From Hymenopellis radicata (Eukaryota; Basidiomycota; Agaricomycetes; Agaricales; Physalacriaceae), in the NCBI GenBank assembly GCA_015501595.1, contig JADNRX010000035.1, forward strand, positions 186,001 to 250,000: a stretch of DNA of 64,000 bases, in the 5' to 3' direction. A program made the position numbers and the translations under genes. This document shows, one piece after another, positions 44,659-57,233 of the stretch. A model generated the notes under the pieces. The model was not told where the DNA came from, did not search any database, and saw nothing but the letters and a program-made list of their open reading frames with translations. Position 1 is the first letter of the stretch. Every line of letters starts with the position of its first letter.

Positions 44659-46743
44659 ATGCGCGTACTGGCACTACTTCTACTGCCCCCGCTGCAGGCA
44701 TGCGCCGTTCAGATGCCAGGACTCGCCTTACCGGATTACGCGGCCCAGCAACGCGAAACTGTAAAGGCGATGTTTATAGAAAGCTACAAGCAGTATTCGT
44801 ACGTCAATTTGCTCTTCCACAAATGTACTCGACTGCTGAAAATGCTTCTAGGCGGTTTGCGTGGGCCCACGATGACTTGCAACCGGAGAGTCTATCATAC
44901 AAGGACTCCAGGAATGGATGGGGCGCGTCAATTGTTGATTCCATGTCTACCATGGTGCGCTTCTTGACAGTTATTCTCTCAAGGTGGTTTTACTGACGCC
45001 GTTGTCGCATAGCACATCATGGGCCTCGAAGTACGTGTCACCTACACCTTTCTTGTTGCTATCGTACTTGTGTACTTACTGCCAGCGACAGGCGGACCTG
45101 GAAAGAGCCATCGCCTATGCGACGAAGATCGACTTCACGCGATCCAAGACCTCGGATACCGTGAGCGTGTTTGAAACGACGATCAGATACATGGCTGGCC
45201 TGCTGAGCGTGTACGAACTTCGTGGAGAGAGGCTGGAGGATAGGGCGCTTGTGGATAAAGCCCGAGAAGTGGCGGATAAGCTAGCGTTTGCGTGGGTTGG
45301 GGTAAGCATTAGTTCCAACCTTTTACAGTTTTGACTGACGATATATATAAATTAATTCGACAGGATAATGACATCCCGTACGGGCATATCGACTTTGCAA
45401 ATGACCAACCGACGACGGAGACAGTACGGGCTATCCGTCAGTTTCCCCCCCGATGTACTGACGTGCCTCTAGTCAAATATCGCTGAAGCGGGCACACTGA
45501 TACTCGAATGGGCGACGCTTAGCAAACATCTCAACGATAGCAAGTATGCCGGACTTGCGGAGAAGTCGTTTAGGCATATAATCGCCATGGTCTGTCTATC
45601 GTTTGTTCCTACGCTCCTTGTTTGAAGTGGCCTTAGGACACGCCCTTACCTGGAATGCCCGCGCAAGACATTGACCCGTCGACAGGTCAGGCTGTCGGAG
45701 GGTTGATTGTACGTCTCGTTTATTGAACACTACCTTTCACTTTTCTTGACTGGCGGCGTAGTGTTGGGATGGCGGATCAGATAGCTACTTCGAATATCTC
45801 CTCAAGTATGCCCGCCTGTTCAACCCCGAAGACCCGATATTCGTCGACGCATGGATTACAGCTATTGATTCGAGCATCACTACGCTTTTGCACGTAAGGT
45901 TTTTACATTTTCAACATGTTCAACCGAGATTCGACATTCCATTGCAGCGCTCGACAGTCGGAAATCACCTCTATACTGCACGGTATAACTCTGTTTCCCG
46001 CAGTTTACAGCACGCATCCTCTCACCTAGCATGCTTCCACGGTGGGAACTGGCTATATGGCGGCACGCTCCTCAAGAACGACACCATTGTCTCCCTTGGG
46101 CTCGACCTCATCGATGCGTGTTGGAACACCTACTCCTCTACAGCTACCGGCATCGGCCCAGACGAGTTCGCGTTCGACTCTGTGGATGGAGGATACGCCA
46201 CGGAAGCTGGGTATATCTCCCCCGAACAAACATCTTTCTATTCTGCCCACGGGTTTTACGTGACCAGCGCGTATTATTTGTTACGCCCAGAGGTGCTGGA
46301 AAGCAACTTTTACGCCTGGAGGATTACGGGGGATGTGAAGTATGTTGACCGTGCACGCGATTTTGTGGGGAGTGTGCAGCGATATTTGAAGGGTCGTGTG
46401 GCATATGATGGGCTAGTCGACGTGATGGATGCGCGCGCAAATGGACGCAAAATTAACGACATGGAGAGCTTTTGGTTCGCGGAAGTGCTTAAGTATCTGT
46501 ATCTGACCTTCGATGATCCTGCACATGTGTCAATTGATGACTGTGAGTCAGTTTTGTTCCTTCTGCGACTACCTGACTCTTTCGACAGACGTCTTCAATA
46601 CTGAGGCCCACCCATTTAAGGCACCACCGGAGGCTCCGTGGTATGGGTCTGGTAATTTCTTGCCGCATCGCAGTCCGCACTCTACGTCAGACGAAGCTCC
46701 GCCCCACCCTATGCACAGTGGAATGAATGTTCCATTAAGGTGA
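44659..46743 (+). CDS. GH47 alpha-1,2-mannosidase
   Basis: Class I mannosidase that trims alpha-1,2-linked mannose from N-glycans in the secretory pathway, or is secreted. Ten exons (44659-44798, 44852-44954, 45013-45030, 45092-45301, 45364-45423, 45473-45589, 45637-45708, 45762-45893, 45948-46542, 46589-46743) close to 533 residues. A signal-peptide-like start (MRVLALLLLPPLQACAVQ) is followed by RFAWAHDDLQPES, RNGWGASIVDSMSTMHIMGL, DFTRSKTSDTVSVFETTIRY, CWDGGSDSYFEYLLKYA, ACFHGGNW, NDMESFWFAEVLKYLYLTF and, at the end, YVFNTEAHPF with the metal-binding Thr. Exon 3 is only 18 nt (HIMGLE). HDDL replaces the HDEL of animal ER mannosidases, a change I recall from secreted fungal members. A start at 44575 is possible but would bury the signal peptide. 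Confidence 0.93.
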
Positions 46744-46936
46744 ATGCCTCTATTGATGTATGCGTCAATTAGTTAACCGGTGTCGTTATAGATTCGAAGA
46801 GGGCAGAACGCGATAGATATCAGCTAGATGCAGTACACATACTATACCATAATAATCTAAATATTCGCCATTACTAGTCGACTATCGTAAGGACGGTATG
46901 CCATACCAAATGGCAATCCATCGTGCGGAGTATATA
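46744..46936. other. 3' flank of GH47
   Basis: No gene. Confidence 0.4.
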
Positions 46937-47375
46937 CAACTATCGTAAGATTAGTTATAGCTGTAATAACTAAATTTGGGCGAATAACTGAAATCAGCGA
47001 GACTCCATGGCACTGCCACCGATGCGTGCGCGTATTTCCAGAACGGGACATCTCCCGCCGCTTCTGTAGATTGGGTGATCAAATGTAACATACTCAGTCC
47101 CGTCCTGAAACTGCCTCCCCGACAAGTCTTAGACGAAACCTTCGCACACAGCAGTCAACTCTACATCGAAGAGGGGGGTTGATGCGCCACACTAGAGCGC
47201 ACTCCGGCGGCCATGTTCCTCAAGCAGGAGCAGCACGGCGCTCCCCATTTCAGGTATTGAACCTGCATTTTGCCAACTCCAGTTATTGATGAGTGTATTT
47301 CGTCGAGTTGAACGCTAATTTAAGTTATTAGGACCAATTTTAGTTATTCTACAATAACTAATCTTACGAGAGTTG
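46937..47375. mobile_element. Candidate MITE with ~38-bp inverted ends
   Basis: Left end CAACTATCGTAAGATTAGTT; the right end, reverse-complemented, reads CAACTCTCGTAAGATTAGTT and continues matching through AATAACTAAA. 439 bp, no coding capacity. No clean target duplication. A 13-bp direct word CCATCGTGCGGAG lies just outside both ends (6 and 8 bp away). Confidence 0.6.
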
Positions 47376-48357
47376 TCGTGCCTCCATCGTGCGGAGGTAC
47401 GGCGGTCTAATGCATCCCACTCACTCCGTCGTGACGAGGATCCGCCACAGAAGAAATCATTACACCTTGGCCTGAAGCCGACTCACGTTTTGTGGAAGGC
47501 AAGGTAAACCAGACAGCCGACCCCAACTCATATTCGTACTCATACTTATCACTGATGGCGTGGAGTGTTCAGGTTGAATGGACTACAGGTTACACGGAAT
47601 GTCCCTGGAGATCACAATGTCGACGAAGATATCCGAGGGAAATTTGCGCCTAGCGTTGAATGACATTGATAGCAAGCGGTTGGTTTGCTTGGGGCTTCAG
47701 TTGATCGAGGCGGACAACGGCGCCAAATAAAAGCACTGCCACCGACACCTTCCTCTTCCCTTCGACGACAAACAACTGTATGGACGAACGTTACCATTGT
47801 AGCATGCGCTCAGCATTGAGTCCGTGAAATTCCCGTGGTGATTGAAGTCGGTTTCTGGCCCGTCCGTCAAACTGATTATGCACAGCCATGCCTTAAGCGT
47901 TGATCGTACTTGGAAACTTGTTGACTTGGCATGATATGACAGGTGATCTAATCTCATTACATTCGTTACACGGAACTCATTGTCAGCGGGATTCGAAGAT
48001 GCGTGAAGATGTCATATCCGTGCTTGACAGGTGTTCCCGATATGATACTTCTTGTCCTTGTCCTCCGTCGTCATCAGCATCTTCTCATCTTTAGTCCCGA
48101 CGAGGATACCCGACGACTCAAGCCCCCCCGCTCTCTCTACCGCGTCAAATGATAGCACCATCCAAATATTCAGTTGCTATGTTATCGTCGACATCGAATC
48201 TGTCCTCAATGCATGATTTTTCTACAGCCATCTAATTGCCCCTACTCAATTCATATCATGCTTCGCGATGCAATGATATCACGCCTTCCAACAAGACTGG
48301 TACTCGCGCCCGACATCCCAAATCATGATCCTGGTCGTCAAGTCGTGTCGCACTAAA
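47376..48357. other. Intergenic
   Basis: No gene recognised upstream of the S53 protease. Confidence 0.4.
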
Positions 48358-48363
48358 TATAAG
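48358..48363 (+). promoter_or_regulatory. TATA box of the S53 protease
   Basis: TATAAG, 66-71 bp before the ATG at 48429. Confidence 0.5.
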
Positions 48364-48428
48364 ACTTCCCGGCTTGCTCGTCTTTCCTCTCAAATCAAAC
48401 TCACCTACCCTCTTTTGTTGATTGAATC

Positions 48429-50653
48429 ATGCGCATGCGACTCTCACTTTCCCTCACACTCCTTTCCACTTTGACGGCCCTGGCGGCCGGCCGTCCCATG
48501 AACCAGAAGAACAGGAAGAACGCGCCTCCCAGGTCGTATAAAAAGACGCACGGCTTCGTGGACCAGAAACAGGTCATTAGCCTTGGGATCTCGCTGACCC
48601 CAGCAGATCGAGCGGGTTTGGAAGAGCGCACGAATGCGGTTAGTACACCGGGGAATGCGCTGTATGGGAAACATTTGTCGACAAAGGAGGTTCGTTTCCT
48701 TTTTCTCCCATTCACAGTGCTGAGAGATTAACGTTTTGGGTAGATCAAGACCTTTGCCGCGCCGAAGCAGGATACCGTAGAGGCTGTGAACGCCTGGCTT
48801 AAAGAGAGCGGTGTAAACAGCACCACGACAGGAGGGGCCTTCGGCGACTGGCTCAATTTCAACATTACTGTGGGAGACGCCAATGCCCTTCTGAACGCGA
48901 CATTCGAGTCATTCGCGGACGTGGATTCGGGATCGACGACGCTCAGGACTTTGGCGTATTCCCTTCCAGCGGATATGTCTGACCACATCCGCTTCGTGCA
49001 TCCCACGACGTCGTTTGTCAAACCGTTGAATTTCAGACCTGTTATGAGCACGCCTCTCATTCGAAAGAGACAACTTTCAGGGGACTGTACGACGCAGGTG
49101 ACACCGGAGTGTCTGCAGACGTTGTACGGGATTCCGAATACGCCTGCTTCGCCGAGCAGCGGCCAATTGGGGGTTCCCGGGTATATTGAGCAGTTTGCAC
49201 AGGTTGGTGATGTCAGTGATCTTTTCATCGCTGATGGATCTTTACCTTGCTTGTATCATAGGAAGCCGATCTCGCGTTGTTCTTGCAGAAGCTTCGTCCT
49301 GATATAGATCCCAACACGACTTTCACATTGGAGACGCTTGATGGGGGCGTGAATACACAGGATCCGGCGCTTGCTGGCGTTGAGGCTGTACGTGCTTCTT
49401 CCCTCGCTTCTCCTTACGCGAGGTGACAGATGTGATAGAACCTCGACATTCAATACACGGTTGGCCTCGCGACGGGCGTTCCGACTGTTTTTATATCTGT
49501 TGGGGAGGATAATCAGGATGGGCTTGGGGGCTTTTTGGATATTGCGATGTTCTTGATTGAGCAGGATATGCCGCCTACTGTGAAGATTCTTTTCTGTGAG
49601 ATGTGGTTGTGGTTGATTTGAGGTGTGATAGGTGTTGACGACGAGCTATGGCTTTGATGAGGATGCGTTGGAACCTGATGCTGCTGTGTATGTTCATTTC
49701 AGGTGGATGCCAGTCACTGACGTGCTTTTTTGTTCTCAGGATGCTGTGCGACGCGTACATGCAGCTCTCTGCACGGGGCGTGTCACTCCTCTTTGCGTCT
49801 GGTATGTCAACCTTCTGACTTTTGAAAAGTCTATTCTGATTATGATGCCACAGGTGATGGTGGTGTCGCAGGAAGCCAACGTGAGATTAGAGTTCCGTCT
49901 GACGCCAGCGTTCATTAATCATTTGCTCTCTCAGCTCAAGAATGTACCCAATTCTTACCAACCTTTCCCGCCGCTTGCCCTTACATCACCGCTGTGGGCG
50001 CAACCACCGGCGGGGTCTCACCCGAAACTGCAGCCAACTTCTCCACCGGTGGATTCTCCAACGTTTTCCCTCGTCCCGCCTATCAGAACGATGCCGTCTC
50101 CGCGTACCTCGACTCCATTGGAACGGAGAATGAAGGCTTGTTCAACGCTTCTGGACGCGCCTTCCCGGATGTATCTGCACAGGGGCAGAATCTTGTTATT
50201 GCCGTGGCAGGGCAGGGGATGCTTGTGGACGGGACGTCGGCTTCGAGTCCAATCTTTGCGAGTGTGGTGGCACTGGTTAATGATCAGTTGGTTCAGGCGG
50301 GACGGGCGCCCTTGGGATTTTTGAATCCTTTGTGAGTTGCTCGGATTCACAAGGGACGGTGTGTTGTGGAATACTGATTCTACGATGTAGCTTGTACAGT
50401 AATCCGGATATGTTCTTTGATGTTCTATCTGGCAATAATCCGGGTTGTGAGTAGCCACTGTTATGGCTCGACGTTCGCGTGGATCTGATTTTCCCGATAG
50501 GCGGTACCGACGGGTTTCCTGCTGTACAAGGATGTGCGTTTTTCATTCTCGTGGTAAACGACATCAATCTGATGAAAAGCTTGTGTAGGGGACGCGGTTA
50601 CGGGTCTTGGAACGCCGAACTTTGCGGCGATGCTGAAGGCTGCTGGGCTTTGA
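48429..50653 (+). CDS. S53 sedolisin-type serine-carboxyl protease
   Basis: Secreted acid protease of the sedolisin family (fungal tripeptidyl-peptidase type), made as a proenzyme. Eleven exons (48429-48689, 48744-49202, 49262-49387, 49439-49579, 49632-49687, 49740-49801, 49854-49880, 49935-50331, 50391-50446, 50501-50533, 50589-50653) close to 560 residues. Signal peptide (residues 1-20); pro-kumamolisin domain with GKHLSTKEIKTFAAP and VNAWL; possible processing site IRKRQ. The catalytic Glu/Asp pair is in GVEANLDIQYTVG, the oxyanion Asp in FASGDGGVAGS, and the Ser in DGTSASSPIFASV. The Ca-binding end is WDAVTGLGTPNF. All key residues are present; one exon is just 27 nt. An in-frame ATG at 48435 is a second possible start. 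Confidence 0.93.
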
Positions 50654-51680
50654 TTTTGTCTTTATGGAATGTGGGCTACATGGTCTTGTAATAGGATGTC
50701 GTTAATTCTCGGCATTCAGTAATGAGGTCTCCAACTTGGCATTACTTATCTGGTTGATCGATTCCAAGCGACTGTAGCACTTTCAAACTAAATTCCTTCA
50801 AACGAGCTAGTGAATTGAACTGGTACCGAGGCGTTCTCGGAAACTTGGGTCGTATATAGGATTTCCTTCCTTGTAGTAACGAGAGACAGACGGACATGCT
50901 CCGAGGGATTTCTCAACGTAGAGGATCCCTAGTTTATTCTTGAAACCATGGATCTTATTAAGAACATCTCGACGTGATTCATGTGTTCGGCTCCGCTTTA
51001 GGATCCTTAAGGGAAATACATCGTGTGAGGACCTGCTCTGTCCCCCCTCAATCGTCTGACTTTCTTGTACGAAACCCATGTATCCAATTCTCCTTCGAGC
51101 TTCGAGTCGCGACCATCTCATTGCGCCACAACCGTAAGCGGGCCCAGAGTTGGCGACCGAATAATGTTCTACATCCCAGCCATTGTCAAGATGACAACGG
51201 GCTGCAAGCCTGCCTTCAGAAGCCATTGAGGATGTAGACTCGGGCGCGACGGGAATCCGGACCTGTGGCGTAATGTTGCGATTCGATTACAAGCCTGATT
51301 GTGCGCGGGTACTCTCAGGTCGGGAATAAGAAAATATCTAGACTGGGTGTACCACAAATAAATGGGGAGGACATGAAGTGTGCCACAAGATCTGTCAATC
51401 GATTGGTAACTTTGTCAATATCGGCGACACCAGTGATAAAGTGCCCGTCGTTACTCAACAACATATTGCACAAGGCGGTTCGTATCCTATCCGCTTTGAC
51501 GAGGCCACGAGTGCGTATACCAAGGGCCTCCCTTTCCTTGAGCAGCAGATTTCCGAGCGAGTGAACGCTGTTGATGATTCTGTCCTCGTCACACGAGAAT
51601 CGAGAGCGACTGCACATCCAAATAGAGGTGGGGGACACAGAACATAGCAGAGAAGGGCAATATAAGCGTAATGAGGACAA
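50654..51680. other. Intergenic
   Basis: A minus frame of 121 residues (51315-51680) is the longest. It has no recognised family and no partner in the other arm. Nothing else seen. Confidence 0.4.
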
Positions 51681-51959
51681 CGAGTGCTGCCGTATCCGTG
51701 TCCTTCTAAAGTCATTCAGTCGAAGAAAGTCTGCGTTTAGGTGGACCAGCCGATTCGATACGCGTTGTCAGACTGGCCCTGATAAAGACGGAGAAGGGTA
51801 AAACATCATGAAGACTGAGAGTGACTCATACACAGAGAAGAAGTCCCGGGTGTCTTTGAGACTACCTCCAAAAAGTGGATGACTGTTAGGAAAGGTTGAG
51901 AGTGGCTGTGCTGTGTCATGCCGGTGTATTCCGGCATCACGTTTCTCTTCTGCACCGCC

Positions 51960-52300
51960 ATGTCATCCGTCTCCGAAGAAACCAAGGTGCGCTGCGCTGC
52001 CTGTCCCTGTATCGGGGAGTAAAAGTCTTTACTGACCACCGTGATTTATGTAGGAAATTATCAACAAAGCCGTCGAGCTGGGCCGGGTGCGTCTTCCGTC
52101 TTCTTCTGGACGCGTTTTTTTGGACTCTGACGTCCGAGCCGAGCAGATTGCGGTCCACTGGGGTTGGATCCCGTTCATTATCTATGTCGGCTTCACGCGG
52201 AGTAACCCTCAGCCGTCGCTCATAAAGTGCGTTTTCTGAATTGCAGACGTGTTTGGTTAACTAGTTCCCTGCTCCTAGGCTAATAAGTCCCTTGGCCTAA
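51960..52300 (+). CDS. TOM7: Mitochondrial import receptor subunit TOM7, copy a
   Basis: Small tail of the TOM complex in the mitochondrial outer membrane, modulating complex assembly. Exons 51960-51986, 52054-52086, 52147-52226 and 52279-52300 give 53 residues: MSSVSEETK, EIINKAVELGR, IAVHWGWIPFIIYVGFTR, then SNPQPSLIKLISPLA. The WGWIPFIIYVG span and the NPQPSLIKLISPLA tail are typical of fungal TOM7. The introns (60, 60 and 52-67 nt) are GT-AG with GTGCGY donors. It was missed by simple ORF finding because the exons are 22-80 nt. Copy b in the opposite arm differs by two residues. Confidence 0.93.
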
Positions 52301-53460
52301 TATGTTCAGCTAACATTAGCACCCTGGGATAGCTACTGGTGAGCATTACTCACCGATTCCTCCACGTTGATAGCGATGATTATAAATGTCGTGGTTAATA
52401 TTCGGAATGCTGGCCCCCTCTGTGTGTAGGCCGGCATGTCGATACGACGAGGCCAGATCTGAGTGCTTCATTCTTTTGTTTTGTGTTTTACTACTTCCGT
52501 TGCCAGTCCTGATTGATATCTGCAGACCGTGATATGCTATGATCTGCCTGCCGTCGGATGTTTTTAATCCTCTGCTTAGTCGTTAGTTGTACTGTCATCT
52601 CTTGTGCGAGTTTCACTATTCAAGAATCTAAAACGAAGTGATCCTCAGCCCTTGTTTTCACTCCGTCTCTCGAATTATTATCGGTTCTCGCCGAAGCGCT
52701 TATTCTAGGGCCTACCGCTTCCAGTCATCACCCGCTTGCTCATGTGCTATTCATTCACTTCTACAGTACTGAGACCGCATAAACAGCCTTTCGTGAATCT
52801 CGGGCATTATATGGAAGGTCTTCAATCGACGCACCAGTCTTGCGGACCGTGGTACAGTTATCTACGCGGTATGTACAGTCAATAACGGATCGACAGCTAG
52901 GCTGACTTTCAATCATATCGCCTATAGGTGCCTTTCGGTGATTTGAAGTAGACCGAGAAGTCTGTGGCGCATCTTCGAAAGGAGCCGGTGTATCCCAGAA
53001 CAATTACGCCACACAGTCATCCCCTCCGATGGATAACCAACATGAAGTGCATGCTTATCTCTTGAGAAGCGTCTTGGGCTTAAACGTGCAGGACAGATGG
53101 GAGTACGGACCGATGTGCATAAACGGTGACGTTAGCCATTTCGGTGATTGATATCACATAGACGAGGTGGATATCGGGCCGGTCTGGGGTGACATCAGCG
53201 AATGTGGGGCCGGGTTCTTCGGTGCGTTGTGCGCGCGTCCAATTCTCCGTTGCGCATCCGTGAGTGGCTGCTCTTTTGGCTGAAACAGTTCGTAAGTCTC
53301 CTTCTTTCTTGTTCGCTTCGCGGCCGGTGACTGAATAATAACCAACAGACAAAATTGAAGCGCACATCGACGTCTAGCGCATAATGGTCATCATCTTTGC
53401 AATTCCCTTCCGGCGGATAGAGGCGACGGGCATCAAAGCACAATGGAGGTGCGCGCGCTC
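52301..53460 (-). other. Small conserved minus frames in arm C
   Basis: Frames at 53443 (MCFDARRLYPPEGN) and 53003 (FEDAPQTSRSTSNHRKAPI) correspond to one continuous frame in arm D (60110-60391). Whether they are a gene is uncertain. 53457 onward holds the arm-C counterpart of the HLNQPGRCWVKVSFPG frame, which here is broken by a stop. Confidence 0.3.
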
Positions 53461-53900
53461 GCTTTAAACGGTCACTTGAATCAACCCGGCCGCTGCTGGG
53501 TCAAGGTCTCTTTCCCTGGATACACGTCCTAACTTCAATTCAGTGCCGGCGCATTCCCGCGTCACTCTATACTCTTCGTTGAATCATGGTCAACACGGAC
53601 ATCATGTAGTAATGGATACAAGTAAGTGCACGTCAGTAGAAGTTGACCTCCATACCTGTTTCTTACTCTGCCCTCGGACTCGTACGCAGGACGACTGCGC
53701 TGGGAGCCACAGTTTCTGCCGGGTCGTGGTGTGGGATGGGATGAATCGAAGCGTGAGTCTAGGGTCCTCGCGAACAGTACAAGTTTATTATCGGAGTACT
53801 AGGCTCTTGCGCTTCACGAGAAGGACCTTAAGGAGAGCTCGGACGCAACCTTCCTTTAAATACGGCATTCTGCGCAAACCCTGCCTGCAGAAACACCCGG

Positions 53901-54620
53901 CCCTTGCTGTGCTTTGACTGATTTCATTTCTCTCCCCACTCTCATTGGGTGGAGCACTCACATCAATAGTGACTCAGTAAGCGCGCCGATACGTCTGATA
54001 TGTGGTTTTCGTTTCGATCACGCTGACAAGCGTCTTGCTGAATCGTGATGCGTGGCCGATATGGTGTCTATTCTCTGATGGTAGGGTCGAGTGTAAAGCT
54101 GTAGTGCATGCACTTCGGGGCGATCTAAAGTCCTCCAGAGCTGACTAGAGTACGTATCTCAGTCTCAAGAGTTAGAAGTGACATAACGCGTTCAACCCTC
54201 GACGTCTTCCAGGATAACTCAAACGCGTTCGCACACCACTCCCCACACACGGCTCTCGGTCACAACTCCGCCCTCCCCGCTATCTCTATGCAGTACAGTC
54301 TGTACAACGCACCGAGCGATGCGTCTTTTGCGGAACCCATCTTCTCGGAGCCATTCGAGATTTACGGGTTGCCGGGCTTCCCTGGCAATCCATTTCTCCA
54401 TTGAGTGCTAATTTGATACGATGACGAGACATAATGGCAGGAAACATGAGGAGGCCGGGTGCAGACCAAGGATTCCGAGGACATAACTTGTTTCTCCTGG
54501 CACGTGACCCCAATGTGCTTGCGATCAATCTCGATGTCCCACTTAATATGCCATTTGGGATGACCCGTACAGCTTTAAATAAGGACACACGGGGGAGTGG
54601 TACGCCTCCCCAACCCCTCG
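53901..54620. other. Upstream of the class V aminotransferase
   Basis: No feature beyond a possible promoter. A 120-residue + frame (54434-54796) reads across exon 1 of the next gene in another frame. Confidence 0.4.
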
Positions 54621-56391
54621 ATGGCGTATCAATGGCACAAGTCGTGGAATATGGACTACAAGATTGCGCATGCGGGGCTGTACGACAGCACGCAGGCGCC
54701 GCCCGAGTTCGGGCATGCAATGCTCAAGTACTTTTCCCTCGAGTCCGGCTACGTGAACCTGAACAACGGTTAGCCGCTTCTTGCTCCTCGGTTTAGCGGT
54801 ACTCTGCGCTGATGCCTGGCGCGTATGAAGGTTCCTATGGCTGCGTGCCGCGGCCTGTGACCCGCTTCTGCAGCGAGCTGACAAACAAGGTCGAGGCGAA
54901 CCCGGACAGGTATCACCGCTTCAGCTTCAAGCCGCTGCTCGTTGACTCGAGGGAGCGTATCGCCAAGCTCGTCGGGGCACACCCGGATGAATGCGTTTTC
55001 GTATCCAACGCGACTGCGGCAGTTAATACGATCATGCGCAACATAGAGTGGAATTCCGAGGATATCATTGTTCAAAGTACATCATTCTCCTCCACCCTCA
55101 CCTTCCAAACTTACGCCCCGGCAGCATCAACGACATGGCTCTCAACAAGCCGCGCACTGACCTACCTGTCCGACACGCGTCCATATCCCATGCTCTCCAC
55201 GTTCAAGCTCACCTTTCCGACCACACACGCTGCGATACTCGATGCCTTCCGTGCACACATCTCCGGCCTGAAAAAGAACATGGCGACCGTCTCCGTGTCC
55301 GGGGACACCCCACCTAAACGCAAACCCAAGATCCTTGCGGTCATCGACTCGGTGGTCGCGAACCCGGCGGCGTACATGCCCTGGAAGGAGATGGTCGCCA
55401 TCTGCCGTGCGGAGGGAGTTATGTCCCTCGTGGACGCTGCACATTCACTGGGTCAGGAGCTGAATATTGATTTAGAGGCTGTGAAGCCGGATTTTTGGAT
55501 CTCTGTGAGTCTGTTAATACACGAATTGAAATGAAGTGTTGACCCCGTTTCCCCAGAATTGCCATAAGTGGCTCTTTGCGCGGAGGGGCTCGGCTGTGAT
55601 GTATGTTCCGTTCCGGTATGTTTATAATTCGTATTCACGGCTGCACGTTCAATCTGATGTTCTGAGAAGAAATCAACACCTCATCAAAACCTCTATACCC
55701 ACCTCAACAAACTATGTTTCGCCGAAAGACCCCCCAGGTGGTCCGTCCGCGCCCAATTTCGTTATGCAGCATGAATGTGTGTTTCTCTTCCCCTCTTCTC
55801 CTTCTCCTCCTCCATATTTAATTCATCTCACACACTCGCAGGGCCCGGCGCGGTCGACTTCACATCCTACCTCTGCATCCCCACCTGCCTCGACTTCCGC
55901 GCGTGGCTCGGCGGCGAAGAAAAGATCAGCAGCTACAATAGGTGCCTCGCCATCGACGGCGGGCGGCGCCTCGCGCACATGTTCGGCACGCGCGTCATGG
56001 ACGAGACGCCCCATGCGCAGCTCACGCTCAATATGGTATGGTGTGTTTTCCCTGCCCTTCATGTTGTACGTTGAAATTGGAACTTGGACTAGACAAACGT
56101 GAAGCTCCCGCTCCCGACAAAAGTACCCAAGGACAAGAGAACAGAGGTGAACGATTTCTTGGAGCTGAGTCTGTTGAGGGAGTATAATGTGTTTGCTGTG
56201 ACGTTTTACCATGGAGATGCGTTCTGGGTGCGCTGTAGTGCGCAGGTTTTTAACGATGTCAGTCCTCGCGTTGCCTTATTCTGTTCGTCCCTCATGATAA
56301 ACCGCAGATGAGCGACTTTGAACGACTAGGCATCGCATTACTCGAATTGTGTAACGAAGCCAAAGACACCCTCCTCAAAGGGTTCACCTGA
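54621..56391 (+). CDS. Class V PLP aminotransferase / C-S lyase family
   Basis: Fold-type I PLP enzyme of the isopenicillin-N-epimerase/cysteine-desulfurase branch. A fungal hercynylcysteine sulfoxide lyase (Egt2-like) role is possible but not proven. Exons 54621-54768, 54831-55076, 55125-55504, 55557-55615, 55670-55776, 55842-56035, 56093-56257 and 56308-56391 close to 460 residues. Landmarks: YVNLNNGSYGCVPRPV, CVFVSNATAAVNTIMRN, STFKLTFPTTHAAILDAF, LVDAAHSLGQELNIDL, DFWISNCHKWLFARRGSAV (PLP Lys in NCHKW), WPGAVDFTSYL. Intron 2 (48 nt) is stop-free and a multiple of three, but splicing it out gives the better family alignment. The start is supported by the immediate onset of family sequence. 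Confidence 0.88.
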
Positions 56392-57233
56392 TTCTGATTT
56401 CATGGCATACCAATCACGTTGTACATACATACCACACATCTGTCACTGTATAACAATATCTCTCTATCCGCTCTGATATGTTTTCCTGGGAATAAGCAGT
56501 AAGGAACGACGACAGAAGCACGGAACGCAGAGTAGGCGGTAGCGGTCAGCATGTTATTTATGCAGGAAATGCATGCAAGACGCGTTTGGTACCTGTTTCT
56601 ATTACGTTCAGAGCCCAGCTAGAGGATAGGGGGAACAATCACGAAGATTTGTCCTTGACCGAGGAGCGCGAAGCCTAAGGTGATGGTCGATGATCAACTG
56701 CCATACCGTTCTGGTGGTCTGGCAGAAGCCGCCCTGAAAACACGTCAACCCTCTACAGTACAAGGATTCAATGGTCTCATCTCGACGCGCATTGACTGAC
56801 CAAGGATCCAGATGTCCTCAATGTCTACCACCTTTGCAGCCTGGAAATGACACGTTTTTTCTTTGACAAAGGCTACTCTTTTCTCCACGGATGGTACAGG
56901 ATGTTGGTAGAGTCCACACCCGTGAGAGCGTTCCGACGCTGACTACTTCAAGTCCTGTAGCAGCTCAGTACAGTCGTGTCCGCCATCCAGGATCCACTAC
57001 GTCTCGAGGGGTCATCTCTGGTGGCGGCTTCCGGACAAGCTTCTATTCCAGTCAAGATTCCAGTATAGAGCAGTCCAGGTCGCCGTAAGCAACTTGTTAC
57101 ACTTCTCATGTTTAAACAGTGCGTAATGTTTGAGCGAATGTATTGAAATCTGATGCTTGAGCAAAGTTCAAGAAAAGTCAGGAATAAATGATAATAATAT
57201 AAAGCATCCCATGCACACTCTACGAACATCGGC
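56392..57233. other. Convergent intergenic region
   Basis: Between the 3' ends of the aminotransferase and channel genes. No feature recognised. Confidence 0.45.

Larger units (their letters stand above)
51690..53900. repeat. Inverted duplication II, arm C
   Basis: Matches 59.79-61.40 kb in reverse, by eye about 80-90% with indels. Shared order: flank with GACGGAGAAGG, TOM7, the tract ATATGCTATGATCTGCCTGC, two small frames, and the GGTCAAGGTCTCTTTCCCTGG tract. Arm C has about 300 bp (53.01-53.30 kb) and about 100 bp (53.59-53.69 kb) not seen in arm D. Confidence 0.8.
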
